From: Clostridiales bacterium
GTDB taxonomy: Bacteria; Bacillota; Clostridia; Lachnospirales; Lachnospiraceae
NCBI GenBank assembly: GCA_029227635.1
Contig: JAQYAH010000005.1
Span: 103,533-167,532 of the forward strand
Length of the DNA stretch: 64,000 bases
Reading direction: 5' to 3'
Shown piece by piece: positions 38,908-49,370 of this stretch. The first letter of the stretch is position 1. Each line of letters begins with the position of its first letter. The position numbers and the translations under genes are program-made. The notes under the pieces are model-generated. The model saw only the letters and a list, made by a program, of their open reading frames with translations, had not been told where the DNA came from and searched no databases.

Positions 38908-39845
38908 ATTCCTTTCTCCTTAGCTCTTTTTATCATGTATTCAATCATGGCTTCATTAGAATAGCCAAAATCCTCTTTGTTGATCCACTCGGTCTCCTTC
39001 TCTCTTCGAAACCAGGTGAGCTGTCTTTTTGCAAAATGACGTGTGTTCTGCTTGATTTTATCTTTGAGGAGATTTTCGTCAAAATCAGTATCGATGACTG
39101 TCAGGGATTCTTTATATCCGATGCCCTGCATGGAGGTCATTTCTGCTGTGCAGCCGTATTTTTTAAGAGATTTGATTTCCCCCAAAAGACCATTTTCAAA
39201 CATAATATCCACTCTTTTGTCAACTCTCTCGTAAAGCTTTGACCTTTCCTCATTTATTACAAAATACAGGAAATTGTAGGGAGAATCTTTTTTGTGGGCA
39301 TTCTCATTGTGGTCGGAGATTCTTTTTCCGGTCTGATGATAGTATTCCAGCGCCCTTATCATCCTTTTTAAATTATTAGGGTGAATACTCTCCGCCGATT
39401 TGGGATCCACCGTAGCGAGCTGTTCATGAAGTTTTTCTTTTCCCAGCTCTTTGGCAATTAAAAGCAGCGATTCCCTGTAAGCCTCGTCTTCACAGGCCTC
39501 GCTGAAATCTACATCATACAAAAAGGCCTGAATATAAAAGCCGGTACCCCCGCAAAGAACCGGGATCCGCCCCTTGTCATATATGTCATTGACTGCAGCC
39601 GTGGCCATATCCTTAAATTCAGCTACGTTGAAGTTCTCTTTTGGATCAAGCACGTCTATCAGATAGTGAGGGATTCCTTCCATCTCTTCCGGAGCGATCT
39701 TTGCCGAACCGATATCTAGCATCTTATATACTTGCATACTGTCACAGGAGACGATGCTTCCGTTTATTCTTTTGCAAAAGTCAATGGATAGACCGGTTTT
39801 TCCCACAGCGGTGGGACCGGTGATGATAACTAGTGGTTTCTTCAT
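38901..39845 (-). CDS. miaA: tRNA dimethylallyltransferase
   Basis: ITGPTAVGKTGLSIDF, SCDSMQVYKMLDIGSAK, GGTGFYIQAFLYD. Confidence 0.97.
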   Translation of the reverse strand: MKKPLVIITGPTAVGKTGLSIDFCKRINGSIVSCDSMQVYKMLDIGSAKIAPEEMEGIPHYLIDVLDPKENFNVAEFKDMATAAVNDIYDKGRIPVLCGGTGFYIQAFLYDVDFSEACEDEAYRESLLLIAKELGKEKLHEQLATVDPKSAESIHPNNLKRMIRALEYYHQTGKRISDHNENAHKKDSPYNFLYFVINEERSKLYERVDKRVDIMFENGLLGEIKSLKKYGCTAEMTSMQGIGYKESLTVIDTDFDENLLKDKIKQNTRHFAKRQLTWFRREKETEWINKEDFGYSNEAMIEYMIKRAKEKGIC

Positions 39846-39847
39846 TA

Positions 39848-41737
39848 TTACACGATTCGTTTGAATTTCTTTTCAATCTCTGATTTTGAGAGGACTATCA
39901 TAGTAGGGCGTCCGTGGGGACAGTTGTAGGGGTTTTCCAGTGTCAAAAGTTCATCCGTAAGGGCCTCCATCTCCTTGACAGAGATGTGCTGACGTCCTTT
40001 TACCGCCGCTTTACAGGCCATAGTAGCGATCCTGTGATCCATGGACATAGAATAAGTACTCATCCCGGCGGCCTCCTCCAGAGAATCCAGCATTTCTGCA
40101 AAAAGATCCTTATCAGAAAGTTCTGATAACATACTGGGAACTCCGCGAATGACGTAGTCACTGCCCTCGAAGGGTTCAAGCTCAAATCCCATTTTTTCGA
40201 ATTCATGAATGTTGCTTTTCACAAGCTGCTGCTCTCTAAGTGAGAGCTTTAACACCATGGGAGGCATGATCATCTGGGAAGGAATGTTTTCCTTTTGAAT
40301 CTTCTTTATAAGTCTCTCGTACAGCACTTTTTCGTGGGCAGCATGCTGATCCACCATGAGCATTTTATCTTCCGACTCTATCAACCAGTAGGTGTTAAAA
40401 AGCTGTCCGATGATGCGAAAATCCTTTCGCTTTTCTTCTGTAAGGATCTTATCCTCAAAAAAGCTCAACTGAGCCGGCTTGTCCTTCGCAGGCTCAGGAA
40501 TTTCCGGAATTTCATCCATTTTAACAGCTTCTGCCCTAGGAGTATCTCTATAAGATACTGCCTGTTCCTCGGCATGAAAAGCGTTGACTCTTTTTCTCAT
40601 CTCCTCAAAGAAAAAGTCTTTTGCAGCTTCAGAGTCTTTGGGGACGTCTTCTTTTTTATACCTGATCTCGCTTTTTCTTTCCGGTACTGCTTCGGGAACC
40701 GGAGAAGTAACCGGTGCTTTTGGCGCAAGGCTAACGTCAGGTAACATCTCTCTTACCGATAATGCCTCGGAAATTCCGTCCAGTACCTGCTTATAAACCA
40801 AACTCTTGTTTCTAAAGCGGATTTCGAGTTTTGCAGGATGAACGTTTACATCCATGTCCTCCGGGTTCATCTCAAGATGGAGCACTGTAAAAGGATATTT
40901 ATGCTGCATGAGATAAGGCCTGTAGGCATCCTCGATTGCCTTGGAAACAAGAGGATCCCGGAAACATCGGTTGTTCATAAAATAGTGTTCGCACTTCCGG
41001 TTGCCCCGGCTAAGTCCCGGGTCTCCGATAAGTCCGGTGATTCGAATCCCATCCCGGTGATGATCCACCTCAATAAGATTTTTCGCTGATTCCTTTCCAT
41101 AAACAGAAATAATAGTGTCCCTAAGAGAATCGTTACCGGGGGTCTGAAGCTTTATCACTCCCTGATTGTAAAAAGTAAAGGCAACTTCCGGGTGAGAAAG
41201 CGCAAGTTTAAGTACTGTATCCTGGACGTGACCGGCTTCGGTTATGGAGGTTCTGAGGAATTTCTTTCTTGCCGGAGTGTTAAAAAACAGTCTTCTGACA
41301 TAGATAGTAGTGCCGTCAGGAGCTCCTGTAGGTTCAAGAGTACTTTCCCGCCCTCCCTCTATTCTATAGTGGGTTCCGTAATCTTCCTCTTTTGCCTTTG
41401 TTATCATTTCCACATCCGCCACAGCAGATATACTGGATAAAGCTTCTCCGCGAAAGCCCAGAGTCATGACAGAAAAAAGATCCTCCGCGTCACTGATCTT
41501 GCTTGTAGAGTGCCGCAAAAAGGCTTTTCTCACCTCTGAAGCAGCAATTCCACTGCCATTATCGGTAATTCGAATATTGGTGGTTCCACCCTCTTCAATT
41601 TCTATCAGGATCCTGTCGGCACCGGCGTCGATAGAATTCTCGCAAAGCTCCTTGACAATGGAGGCGGGACGCTCTACCACTTCACCGGCGGCGATTTTAT
41701 CAATTGTGTTCTGATCCAGAATATTTATTGTAGTCAT
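39848..41737 (-). CDS. mutL: DNA mismatch repair protein MutL
   Basis: IAAGEVVERPASIVKELCENSIDAGA, DNGSGI, TLGFRGEALSSIS; C-terminal DQHAAHEKVLYE. Confidence 0.98.
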   Translation of the reverse strand: MTTINILDQNTIDKIAAGEVVERPASIVKELCENSIDAGADRILIEIEEGGTTNIRITDNGSGIAASEVRKAFLRHSTSKISDAEDLFSVMTLGFRGEALSSISAVADVEMITKAKEEDYGTHYRIEGGRESTLEPTGAPDGTTIYVRRLFFNTPARKKFLRTSITEAGHVQDTVLKLALSHPEVAFTFYNQGVIKLQTPGNDSLRDTIISVYGKESAKNLIEVDHHRDGIRITGLIGDPGLSRGNRKCEHYFMNNRCFRDPLVSKAIEDAYRPYLMQHKYPFTVLHLEMNPEDMDVNVHPAKLEIRFRNKSLVYKQVLDGISEALSVREMLPDVSLAPKAPVTSPVPEAVPERKSEIRYKKEDVPKDSEAAKDFFFEEMRKRVNAFHAEEQAVSYRDTPRAEAVKMDEIPEIPEPAKDKPAQLSFFEDKILTEEKRKDFRIIGQLFNTYWLIESEDKMLMVDQHAAHEKVLYERLIKKIQKENIPSQMIMPPMVLKLSLREQQLVKSNIHEFEKMGFELEPFEGSDYVIRGVPSMLSELSDKDLFAEMLDSLEEAAGMSTYSMSMDHRIATMACKAAVKGRQHISVKEMEALTDELLTLENPYNCPHGRPTMIVLSKSEIEKKFKRIV

Positions 41738-41740
41738 TTT

Positions 41741-44401
41741 TTACTCCTGGGACTGCCAGCGGTTGTTAAGCTTCTTCTGAAGGGCGTCGATCTTTGTGAG
41801 AGCCTCAATAGGTGTCAGCCTTGTAACATCAATGCGCAGCAACTCCTCAATGATATCCTCGTCTCTGACCGTCGCAAAAAGAGACAGCTGGTTCAGATCC
41901 TCTGTATCTCCCTTTTTCTTTTTGTCTTTCTCCTTAGCTTTGCTGTCCTTTAACAGGAAGTTGACCCCTGCTGCTATATCCGTGTCGCTTAAGGTCTCAG
42001 AAACCTCTTTTGCTCTCTCTATGATTTCAGAAGGCACACCGGCAAGCCGTGCAACCTGGATTCCGTAGCTTCTGTCCGCGCCCCCGGGTATGATCTTTCT
42101 AAGGAAGAAAATATCTTCTCCCTGTTCTTTTACTGCAATGCAATAATTGTTGACTCCCGGAATCTTTCCCTCCAGCTCAGTGAGTTCATGGTAATGAGTA
42201 GCAAAAAGAGTTCTGGCGCCCAGCTGCTTGTGGTTGCTGATATACTCTATCACTGCCCAGGCAATAGAAAGCCCGTCAAATGTACTTGTTCCTCTTCCGA
42301 TCTCATCCAAAATAAGAAGACTTTTTGAAGTTGCATTTCTCAAAATGCTGGCCATCTCCGTCATTTCCACCATAAAGGTACTTTGACCAGAAGCCAGGTC
42401 GTCTGAAGCACCGACCCTGGTGAATATCCTGTCCACAATGCCGATCTCCGCTTCTTTTGCCGGCACAAAGCATCCAATCTGAGCCATAAGAACAATTAGG
42501 GCACTCTGCCTCATATAGGTAGATTTACCTGCCATATTGGGGCCGGTAATGATGGAGATCAGATGATTCTTAGTGTCAAGGAAAGTGTCATTGGGAACGA
42601 AAAGTTCATTTCGTCTCATCGCCTCAATGACCGGATGTCTTCCCTCTTTGATCTTTATGATTCCGGACTGGTTTACTACAGGACAAATGTAGTTGTTTTT
42701 GGAGGAAACTTCCGCAAAAGAAGCCAGGGTGTCAATTTGGGCAATTGCCTTCGCAGTTTGCTTTACCCTTTTTATCTCCCCGGCAATCCTGTCTCTGACA
42801 TTACTGAAGAGCTCATACTCCAGGGCATGGAGCTTATCTTCTGCTCCCAGAATAGTACTTTCAAGCTCTTTTAACTCAGGAATATAATAGCGCTCCGCGT
42901 TGGCAAGAGTCTGCTTTCGGATATAGGTCTCGGGAACCAGATCCTTGTAAGAATTTGTCACCTCCAGGTAGTACCCGAAGACCTTATTGAATTTAACCTT
43001 AAGATTTTTTATACCGGTATTCTCCCGCTCCCTGGCCTCAAGCTGGGCAAGCCAGAGTTTACCGTCATCTTTGGCACTTCGAAGGTGATCCACTTCCTCA
43101 TTGTAGCCGGCTCTTATTATGCCTCCCTCTTTCATGGCAATCGGTGGATCATCACATATCGCCTCGTTTATCAGAGTGCAGAGATCCGACAGATCATCGA
43201 TCTCGCGGTTTATATCTTTGAGGAGCTCCGCCTTACTGCTTCTCAATGTGGTTTTGATATGAGGAAGCATAGACAAGGAGGATGCAAAAGCAATGAGATC
43301 CCTGGGATTTCCTGTTCCTATACTAATACGGCTTATCAGTCTCTCAAGGTCATATACTCCGCTTAAGTATTCTCTCATTTCTTCTCTGCGAAGTATGTCT
43401 TCCTTAAGTTCTCCCACCGCTTCCTGTCTTTTTACAATATCTCTGATTCGAATCAGAGGTTGTTCGATGCAGCTGCGGAGGTGCCTTGCTCCCATAGCAG
43501 TTCTGGTCCTATCCAAAACGCCAAGAAGTGAACCGGACTTTTGTTTATCTCTCATGGTTTCAGTGAGCTCTAGGTTTCTTCTGGTAAAGTTATCCAAAAC
43601 CATGTAATTACCGGTAGTGTAGGCTCTCAAGTCGAAGATCTGATTCAGATCATTCTTCTGGGTCTCGATCAGGTACTGAAGTACACAACCGGAAGCCATA
43701 GCGGCAAGAGGCATCATTCCAAGACCAAGTCCCTCTATAGTGCTTGCGTTAAAGTGTTCCAGAAGGATTCTTTTGCAGTAATCCTCATCCAGATATTCGC
43801 TTTTCAGAGGAAAAAGCGCGGCATTAAACTCCTTTTTCCAAAAGGACATGTCGGCTCCCGAAAGTTCAAAAGCTTCATTGTAAAGAATCTCTTTCGGAGC
43901 ATATTTATAGATCTCGTCGCTTAAGATCTGCTGATTCTCCGTCTCTGTGGCAAAAAATTCGCCGGTGGTGATATCGCAGGCACTAAGGCCAAAACGATCC
44001 TCCATCTTTACGATGCAAACAAGGAAGCTGTTTTTTCCGGAGTCCAATGCCTTTGAGTCCATGTTGGTGCCGGGGGTAACGATTCGCACTACCTCCCTTT
44101 TTACAATGCCTTTGGCAAGGGCAGGGTCTTCCATCTGTTCACAGATTGCAACTTTATGTCCGTTCTCCACCAATTTGCTGAGATAACTCTCCACCGCGTG
44201 GTAGGGAACCCCGCACATGGGAGCCCGCTCCTCAAGTCCGCAATCCTTTCCGGTGAGGGTCAGATCCAGCTCTTTTGAGCAGATTACTGCATCCTCAAAA
44301 AACATCTCATAGAAATCCCCAAGACGATAGAGAAGTATACAATCTTTATATTCCTCTTTAGTTTTGCAATACTGCACCATCATGGGTGTCATAGTACTCA
44401 T
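41741..44401 (-). CDS. mutS: DNA mismatch repair protein MutS
   Basis: YRLGDFYEMFFEDA, GPNMAGKSTYMRQSALIVLMAQIG, LILDEIGRGTSTFDGLSIAWA. Confidence 0.98.
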   Translation of the reverse strand: MSTMTPMMVQYCKTKEEYKDCILLYRLGDFYEMFFEDAVICSKELDLTLTGKDCGLEERAPMCGVPYHAVESYLSKLVENGHKVAICEQMEDPALAKGIVKREVVRIVTPGTNMDSKALDSGKNSFLVCIVKMEDRFGLSACDITTGEFFATETENQQILSDEIYKYAPKEILYNEAFELSGADMSFWKKEFNAALFPLKSEYLDEDYCKRILLEHFNASTIEGLGLGMMPLAAMASGCVLQYLIETQKNDLNQIFDLRAYTTGNYMVLDNFTRRNLELTETMRDKQKSGSLLGVLDRTRTAMGARHLRSCIEQPLIRIRDIVKRQEAVGELKEDILRREEMREYLSGVYDLERLISRISIGTGNPRDLIAFASSLSMLPHIKTTLRSSKAELLKDINREIDDLSDLCTLINEAICDDPPIAMKEGGIIRAGYNEEVDHLRSAKDDGKLWLAQLEARERENTGIKNLKVKFNKVFGYYLEVTNSYKDLVPETYIRKQTLANAERYYIPELKELESTILGAEDKLHALEYELFSNVRDRIAGEIKRVKQTAKAIAQIDTLASFAEVSSKNNYICPVVNQSGIIKIKEGRHPVIEAMRRNELFVPNDTFLDTKNHLISIITGPNMAGKSTYMRQSALIVLMAQIGCFVPAKEAEIGIVDRIFTRVGASDDLASGQSTFMVEMTEMASILRNATSKSLLILDEIGRGTSTFDGLSIAWAVIEYISNHKQLGARTLFATHYHELTELEGKIPGVNNYCIAVKEQGEDIFFLRKIIPGGADRSYGIQVARLAGVPSEIIERAKEVSETLSDTDIAAGVNFLLKDSKAKEKDKKKKGDTEDLNQLSLFATVRDEDIIEELLRIDVTRLTPIEALTKIDALQKKLNNRWQSQE

Positions 44402-45828
44402 TGATCAACCATTTCTCCTAAATAGTAAAATCCTTTTGCTTCATTAAGTCTCACTTTAACGATAGTCCCTATCATACTCTCACAACCGGGGAAATGAACA
44501 ACGCTGTTGTTGTCAAGACGACCGGTTACAAGGGAAGGGTCCTGTTCGTTAAGAGATTCCACCAAAACCTCAGCTTCACGGCCTTCGTATTTGCTGCACT
44601 GCTCTCTTGCATATTTCTGAACCTCAGCCAGGAGTCTGTCAAAGCGATCCTTTGACACTTCCGGCGGAATCTGGTTCTCCATCCGGGCAGCTTTAGTCCC
44701 AGTGCGTTTGGAATAAATAAAAGTAAACGCGCTGTCATATTTTACCTGTCTTACTACATCGACTGTCTCCAGAAAATCATCCTCAGTCTCCCCGGGGAAA
44801 CCAACAATGATATCAGTAGTAAGAGCCACATCCGGAATCTCCTTCCTGATCTTGGCAGCCAGCTGAAGGTATTTCTCTTTGGTGTAACGTCGATTCATGT
44901 CCTCTAAGATCTTTGAACTTCCGGATTGAAGAGGCAGGTGGACATGGTGACACACCTTTTTTGAATCTCTTATAACTTCTATGAGCTCATCGGTAAAATC
45001 TTTGGGATGAGGGGTCATGAAACGGATTCTTTTTAGGCCTTCGATCTCGTCAACCCTTCTGAGAAGCTCCGCAAAAGAAATTGGATTCTTTAATGTCTTT
45101 CCGTAGGAATTTACATTCTGGCCAAGAAGCATAATCTCCACAACCCCGTCTGCCACCATTCCTTTGATCTCATTGATGATATCCTCCGGCTCTCTGTCTT
45201 TTTCCCTTCCTCTCACATAGGGAACTATGCAGTAGGAACAGAAATTGTTGCATCCGTAGGTGATATTGATTCCCGACTTGAAATCAAACTTTCTTTTATT
45301 AGGAAGATTCTCTACAATAAGTCCGTTTCGTTCCTCAGTATCGATAACGATTCTCTTGGAAGTGAAAGCCGTACAAAATAGTTCCGGGAAGCAGAAAAGG
45401 TTATGGGTTCCAAATACCAGGTCAACAAATGAGAAGGACTTTCTGATCTTCTCCACTACTTCTTTTTCCTGCATCATACAGCCGCAAAGGGCAATGAACA
45501 TATCGGGGTTCTTCTTCTTGAGATTATGAAGGTATCCCAGTCTTCCGTATACTCTTGTATTGGCATTCTCTCTTATTGTGCATGTGTTATAAAGGACCAG
45601 ATCCGCTTCCTCCGATTCCGTCTCCTGAAATCCCATTTCAATAAGCATTCCTCTTAGTTTTTCAGAATCTCTGGCATTCATCTGACAGCCAAAAGTATTC
45701 ACGCAGGCGGTGAGTTTTCTCCCTTTTTCTTTGGCTTTTTCTTCCACCAGTTCTCTGCCGTATTTCAAATAAAACTGCTGCTTCTCATCTTCACTCAGAG
45801 ACAATACAGACTCATCAATAATACTCAT
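44398..45828 (-). CDS. miaB: tRNA-2-methylthio-N6-dimethylallyladenosine synthase
   Basis: NTFGCQMNARDSEKLRG, radical SAM CNNFCSYCIVPYVRGRE, TRAM domain. Confidence 0.97.
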   Translation of the reverse strand: MSIIDESVLSLSEDEKQQFYLKYGRELVEEKAKEKGRKLTACVNTFGCQMNARDSEKLRGMLIEMGFQETESEEADLVLYNTCTIRENANTRVYGRLGYLHNLKKKNPDMFIALCGCMMQEKEVVEKIRKSFSFVDLVFGTHNLFCFPELFCTAFTSKRIVIDTEERNGLIVENLPNKRKFDFKSGINITYGCNNFCSYCIVPYVRGREKDREPEDIINEIKGMVADGVVEIMLLGQNVNSYGKTLKNPISFAELLRRVDEIEGLKRIRFMTPHPKDFTDELIEVIRDSKKVCHHVHLPLQSGSSKILEDMNRRYTKEKYLQLAAKIRKEIPDVALTTDIIVGFPGETEDDFLETVDVVRQVKYDSAFTFIYSKRTGTKAARMENQIPPEVSKDRFDRLLAEVQKYAREQCSKYEGREAEVLVESLNEQDPSLVTGRLDNNSVVHFPGCESMIGTIVKVRLNEAKGFYYLGEMVDQ

Positions 45829-45958
45829 AAATCAACCTCTTAATAATATTGCGGGATTAACTAATTTATTATAGATAATTTCCGATTTAAAATCAAATCT
45901 TCAAAAAAGAACACATAATTTGTACTTTATCTCATACAAAAATTAGATAAATTTTTAC

Positions 45959-45987
45959 TTGCATTTTTTTTCAAGTTTTGTAATAAT
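45959..45987 (+). promoter_or_regulatory. Putative promoter for asnA
   Basis: TTGCAT - 16/17 nt - TAATAAT upstream of aaggagg SD. Confidence 0.5.
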
Positions 45988-46029
45988 TGGAGCATATTTT
46001 TTTAAACAGCTATTAAGGAGGTTATTGTT

Positions 46030-47034
46030 ATGAGTCTTATTCTTCCCGAGGGATATGATCCCCATCTGAGTATAAGAGAAACACAGAGCGCGATCAAATA
46101 CATTCGCGACACATTCCAGAAAGAATTCGGTAAAGAAATGAATCTTGAGCGTATTTCTGCACCGTTATTCGTAGACAAGAATTCAGGTCTCAACGATAAC
46201 CTTAACGGATATGAGCGCCCCGTCGGCTTTGATATCAAAGCTGTTCCCGGAGAATTTGAGGTAGTTCACTCTCTTGCAAAGTGGAAGAGAATGGCTCTTG
46301 GCCGTTACAAGTTCCAGCCGGGTGAAGGTCTATACACCAACATGAACGCTATCAGACGTGACGAGGATCTTGACAACCTTCACTCCTGCTACGTTGATCA
46401 GTGGGACTGGGAGATGGTTATCAACAAGGAAGAACGCACTGTAGAGAAGTTGCAGGAAGTGGTTCGCACCATCTTCAAGGTTATCAAACACATGGAACAC
46501 GAAGTGTGGTATAAATATCCCCAGGCTGTAGCGAAGCTTCCTGAGGAAATCAAGTTCATTACATCCCAGGAACTGCTTGACAGATATCCTGATCTCTCAG
46601 TTAAGGAGAGGGAGAATGCCATCTGTAAGGAATGGGGCTGTGTATTTATTATGCAGATCGGTGATAAGCTTTCCAACGGCGAACCTCACGACGGACGTGC
46701 TCCTGACTATGATGACTGGGCATTAAACGGTGATATTCTTTTCTGGTTCGAGCCCCTCCAGTGTGCTCTTGAGATCTCCAGCATGGGTATCCGTGTTGAT
46801 GAAGTTGCCCTTAAGGAACAGCTTGTTAAAGCAGGATGTGAGGACAGATCCGAGCTTCCTTTCCACAAGGCCCTTCTCAACGGAGAACTCCCCTACACCA
46901 TCGGTGGTGGTATCGGTCAGTCAAGACTTTGCATGCTCCTGCTCAACAGAGCTCATGTAGGTGAAGTACAGGCAAGTGTATGGCCTAAGGATATGAGGGA
47001 AATCTGTAGAGAGCACAATATTTTTCTTTTCTAA
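46030..47034 (+). CDS. asnA: Aspartate--ammonia ligase
   Basis: [57 protein letters not shown]. Confidence 0.97.
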   Translation: MSLILPEGYDPHLSIRETQSAIKYIRDTFQKEFGKEMNLERISAPLFVDKNSGLNDNLNGYERPVGFDIKAVPGEFEVVHSLAKWKRMALGRYKFQPGEGLYTNMNAIRRDEDLDNLHSCYVDQWDWEMVINKEERTVEKLQEVVRTIFKVIKHMEHEVWYKYPQAVAKLPEEIKFITSQELLDRYPDLSVKERENAICKEWGCVFIMQIGDKLSNGEPHDGRAPDYDDWALNGDILFWFEPLQCALEISSMGIRVDEVALKEQLVKAGCEDRSELPFHKALLNGELPYTIGGGIGQSRLCMLLLNRAHVGEVQASVWPKDMREICREHNIFLF

Positions 47035-47071
47035 TTTGCCAATTCTTTGCAATTTACCGATTGCAGCAAAT

Positions 47072-47107
47072 AACCGGTGCAGAACTAGTCTGCACCGGTT
47101 ATTTTAT
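47072..47107 (+). terminator. Rho-independent terminator after asnA
   Basis: aaccggtgcaga actag tctgcaccggtt attttat. Confidence 0.75.
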
Positions 47108-47164
47108 AACCTTATCTGAATATCTTAAGTTTTACGGTCACTTACAAGAGTATTCTATAAAATC

Positions 47165-48832
47165 CTATCTTATAAGATGAAGTTTTCTGAATACTCTCAC
47201 AAGAGTCCTTCCCTTTGGCATTTCAAGCAGATCATCCTCGGTCAAAGTACCTGTAAAAATGAGTGCCAGCACATACACTCCCACTGCCGCTGCCAGCGAG
47301 ATAATAGTGGCAATGGCATTCCCGGTGATAAAACGCATTAAGAAGTACACACCTCTTGCTGCAGCTCCCATTATTGCTGCAGATATCAAAGGCAAAAGGA
47401 AGGTCTTTTTATATTCCTGCCGATATCCGATCGTCTTGTTAATATCATGCTGATTAAAGATGCACATTGTAACTGAGAACAGTGTATTTGCAATCACTAC
47501 TGCATATATACCCAGACCGAACAATAGCATAAGCACCAGCAAAACGATATGTATCACAAGGGATAAGGCGGCATTCTTCAGAGGGTCTCTCATTCGGTTG
47601 ATTCCCTGGAGCACCGCATTTGTGATGGTAGACAAGCTGTAAAATACCACGCACACCGATCCGATAAGAAGGATCATTGCCGTCTCCTTGCGGGCATCTC
47701 CCCACAAAAGCTGAAGGATGGGGGATCCAAGTACAGCAAATCCAACGAAGCTTGGAATTGCGATCAGCATTGAGAACCTAATAACGCTGCCTATCTTACC
47801 GTATATCACACTTTTTTTCTCCCTCATAGTCACAGATTTTGTGAGGGACGGCATTGAAGATGAGGCAAGAGCATTTGAAATAGCCAAAGGCACGTTTATT
47901 AGCAGCAGGTATTTTCCGCTGTAAATGCCGATCAGCTGGTTGTAAGTCTTGTAGGGAACATTTTTCCAGGCCATAATATGATTGAAAATCGACTGGTCCA
48001 AAATTCCACAGATATTGTACAGTCCTGAGCTGAGTACTACCGGCAGTATGGTGATCAGGAGCATTTTGAAGATGTAGGAATAACTCTCTTCTTCACCTGT
48101 CCTATCACTCCTCAGCTGCTTTGTCAGGGTCTTTTTGTACATTACATATACAAAAAGCAGGAACAGAAGTCCAAAAAGGGCTCCCATAGCTGTGCCCATT
48201 GTTCCGCCGGAGGCGCCATAGGCAGAATCTAACATGTCAGCATGCTCGACTCCGGTAATTGCGGCTTCCTTTGCGGCAGCTGCACCAGTCTTGAAAAGCA
48301 CAAGAGCCGCGGTAATGCTTACGATCGCGTTTACGATCTGTTCAATAACCTGGGATACTGCAGTGGGCACCATGGTGCCATGACCCTGAAAATATCCTCT
48401 GAACACACCCATCACTGCCACAATGAAGAGACAGGGTGCAAGAACCTTCAGGGCAAAACTGCTCATTGGAGATTTCATTATATTGGCTGCAATTGGCTTC
48501 GCAAACACAAAGACTGTAAGGCCAACGATAGCTCCCACTGTCACCGCAAATATCAGGGCAGCCTTAAATACCTTGTATGCGTTTTTTCGCTCATTGGCTG
48601 CAAGTCTTGCGGAGACTAGCTTTGAAACTGCAAGGGGCAGGCTGTAGGAGGACAAAAGAAGTGCAATATTATACACCTCAAATGCACAGCTATAAAGGCC
48701 CATACCTTCGTCTCCGATAATGCGGTTAAGGGGAATTCTGTAGATCATTCCAATGACTCTGACCACCAATGAGGCTACAGCCAGAATCGTACCCTGAACC
48801 ATGAAGTTTTCTTTGTTTTTGTTGGATGACAC
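47165..48832 (-). CDS. MurJ/SpoVB-type polysaccharide (lipid II) flippase
   Basis: ~14 TM MATE/MOP protein, GMIYRIPLNRIIGDEGMGLYSCAFEVY, SYSLPLAVSKLVSARLA. Confidence 0.92.
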   Translation of the reverse strand: MSSNKNKENFMVQGTILAVASLVVRVIGMIYRIPLNRIIGDEGMGLYSCAFEVYNIALLLSSYSLPLAVSKLVSARLAANERKNAYKVFKAALIFAVTVGAIVGLTVFVFAKPIAANIMKSPMSSFALKVLAPCLFIVAVMGVFRGYFQGHGTMVPTAVSQVIEQIVNAIVSITAALVLFKTGAAAAKEAAITGVEHADMLDSAYGASGGTMGTAMGALFGLLFLLFVYVMYKKTLTKQLRSDRTGEEESYSYIFKMLLITILPVVLSSGLYNICGILDQSIFNHIMAWKNVPYKTYNQLIGIYSGKYLLLINVPLAISNALASSSMPSLTKSVTMREKKSVIYGKIGSVIRFSMLIAIPSFVGFAVLGSPILQLLWGDARKETAMILLIGSVCVVFYSLSTITNAVLQGINRMRDPLKNAALSLVIHIVLLVLMLLFGLGIYAVVIANTLFSVTMCIFNQHDINKTIGYRQEYKKTFLLPLISAAIMGAAARGVYFLMRFITGNAIATIISLAAAVGVYVLALIFTGTLTEDDLLEMPKGRTLVRVFRKLHLIR

Positions 48833-48836
48833 GGTA

Positions 48837-49370
48837 TCAGACCTCTCTGGTAATGTTAATATTTTTAAGGATCCGGTTCTGGTGACCCTCCATTACTTCT
48901 GCTTCCTCTTTGGTCATATGATCGAAGCCAAACAGGTGAAGCAGGCTGTGGGCAATGAGAAAAGCATACTCTCTCTTCTCACTGTGGCCGTAGTCCCGGG
49001 ATTGAGACTTTACTTTATCTATGGAGATAACAATGTCGCCGAGAACCAATTCTCCGCTCTCCGGATCGAAGCAAAGTATTTCTTCGTCATCAATCACGCC
49101 GGGTTTTGCAAATTCATTAGCGGGAAAAGAAAGCACATCTGTGGCAGCATCTATTCCTCTTTGCTCCTTGTTGATCTCTCTTATGGACTCATTGTCTGTG
49201 ATCATGACATAAGCCACTGATTCAAAAGGACAGGAAAGATAATCCAGGGTCTCCTGAAGTACCGATTCTCCAATACTTTGGGGATCTCCGTAAGGAAAAA
49301 AGACATTCTTTGCCTCGTTCTCGTTATACTTTTCAAGAATACAGTCATCAAAATCAAAAATAATACTCAT
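48837..49370 (-). CDS. ybeY: Endoribonuclease YbeY
   Basis: REINKEQRGIDAATDVLSFP, HSLLHLFGFDHMTKEE metal site. Confidence 0.96.
   Translation of the reverse strand: MSIIFDFDDCILEKYNENEAKNVFFPYGDPQSIGESVLQETLDYLSCPFESVAYVMITDNESIREINKEQRGIDAATDVLSFPANEFAKPGVIDDEEILCFDPESGELVLGDIVISIDKVKSQSRDYGHSEKREYAFLIAHSLLHLFGFDHMTKEEAEVMEGHQNRILKNINITREV

Noticed and set aside
40295-41714. Plus-strand ORFs opposite mutL (e.g. 40295-40744)
   Set aside because: Shadow ORFs of mutL with no SD or recognisable domain.
45829-46029. Regulatory RNA in the AT-rich region upstream of asnA
   Set aside because: Only a promoter-like sequence and SD are visible; no strong stem-loop or T-box features.
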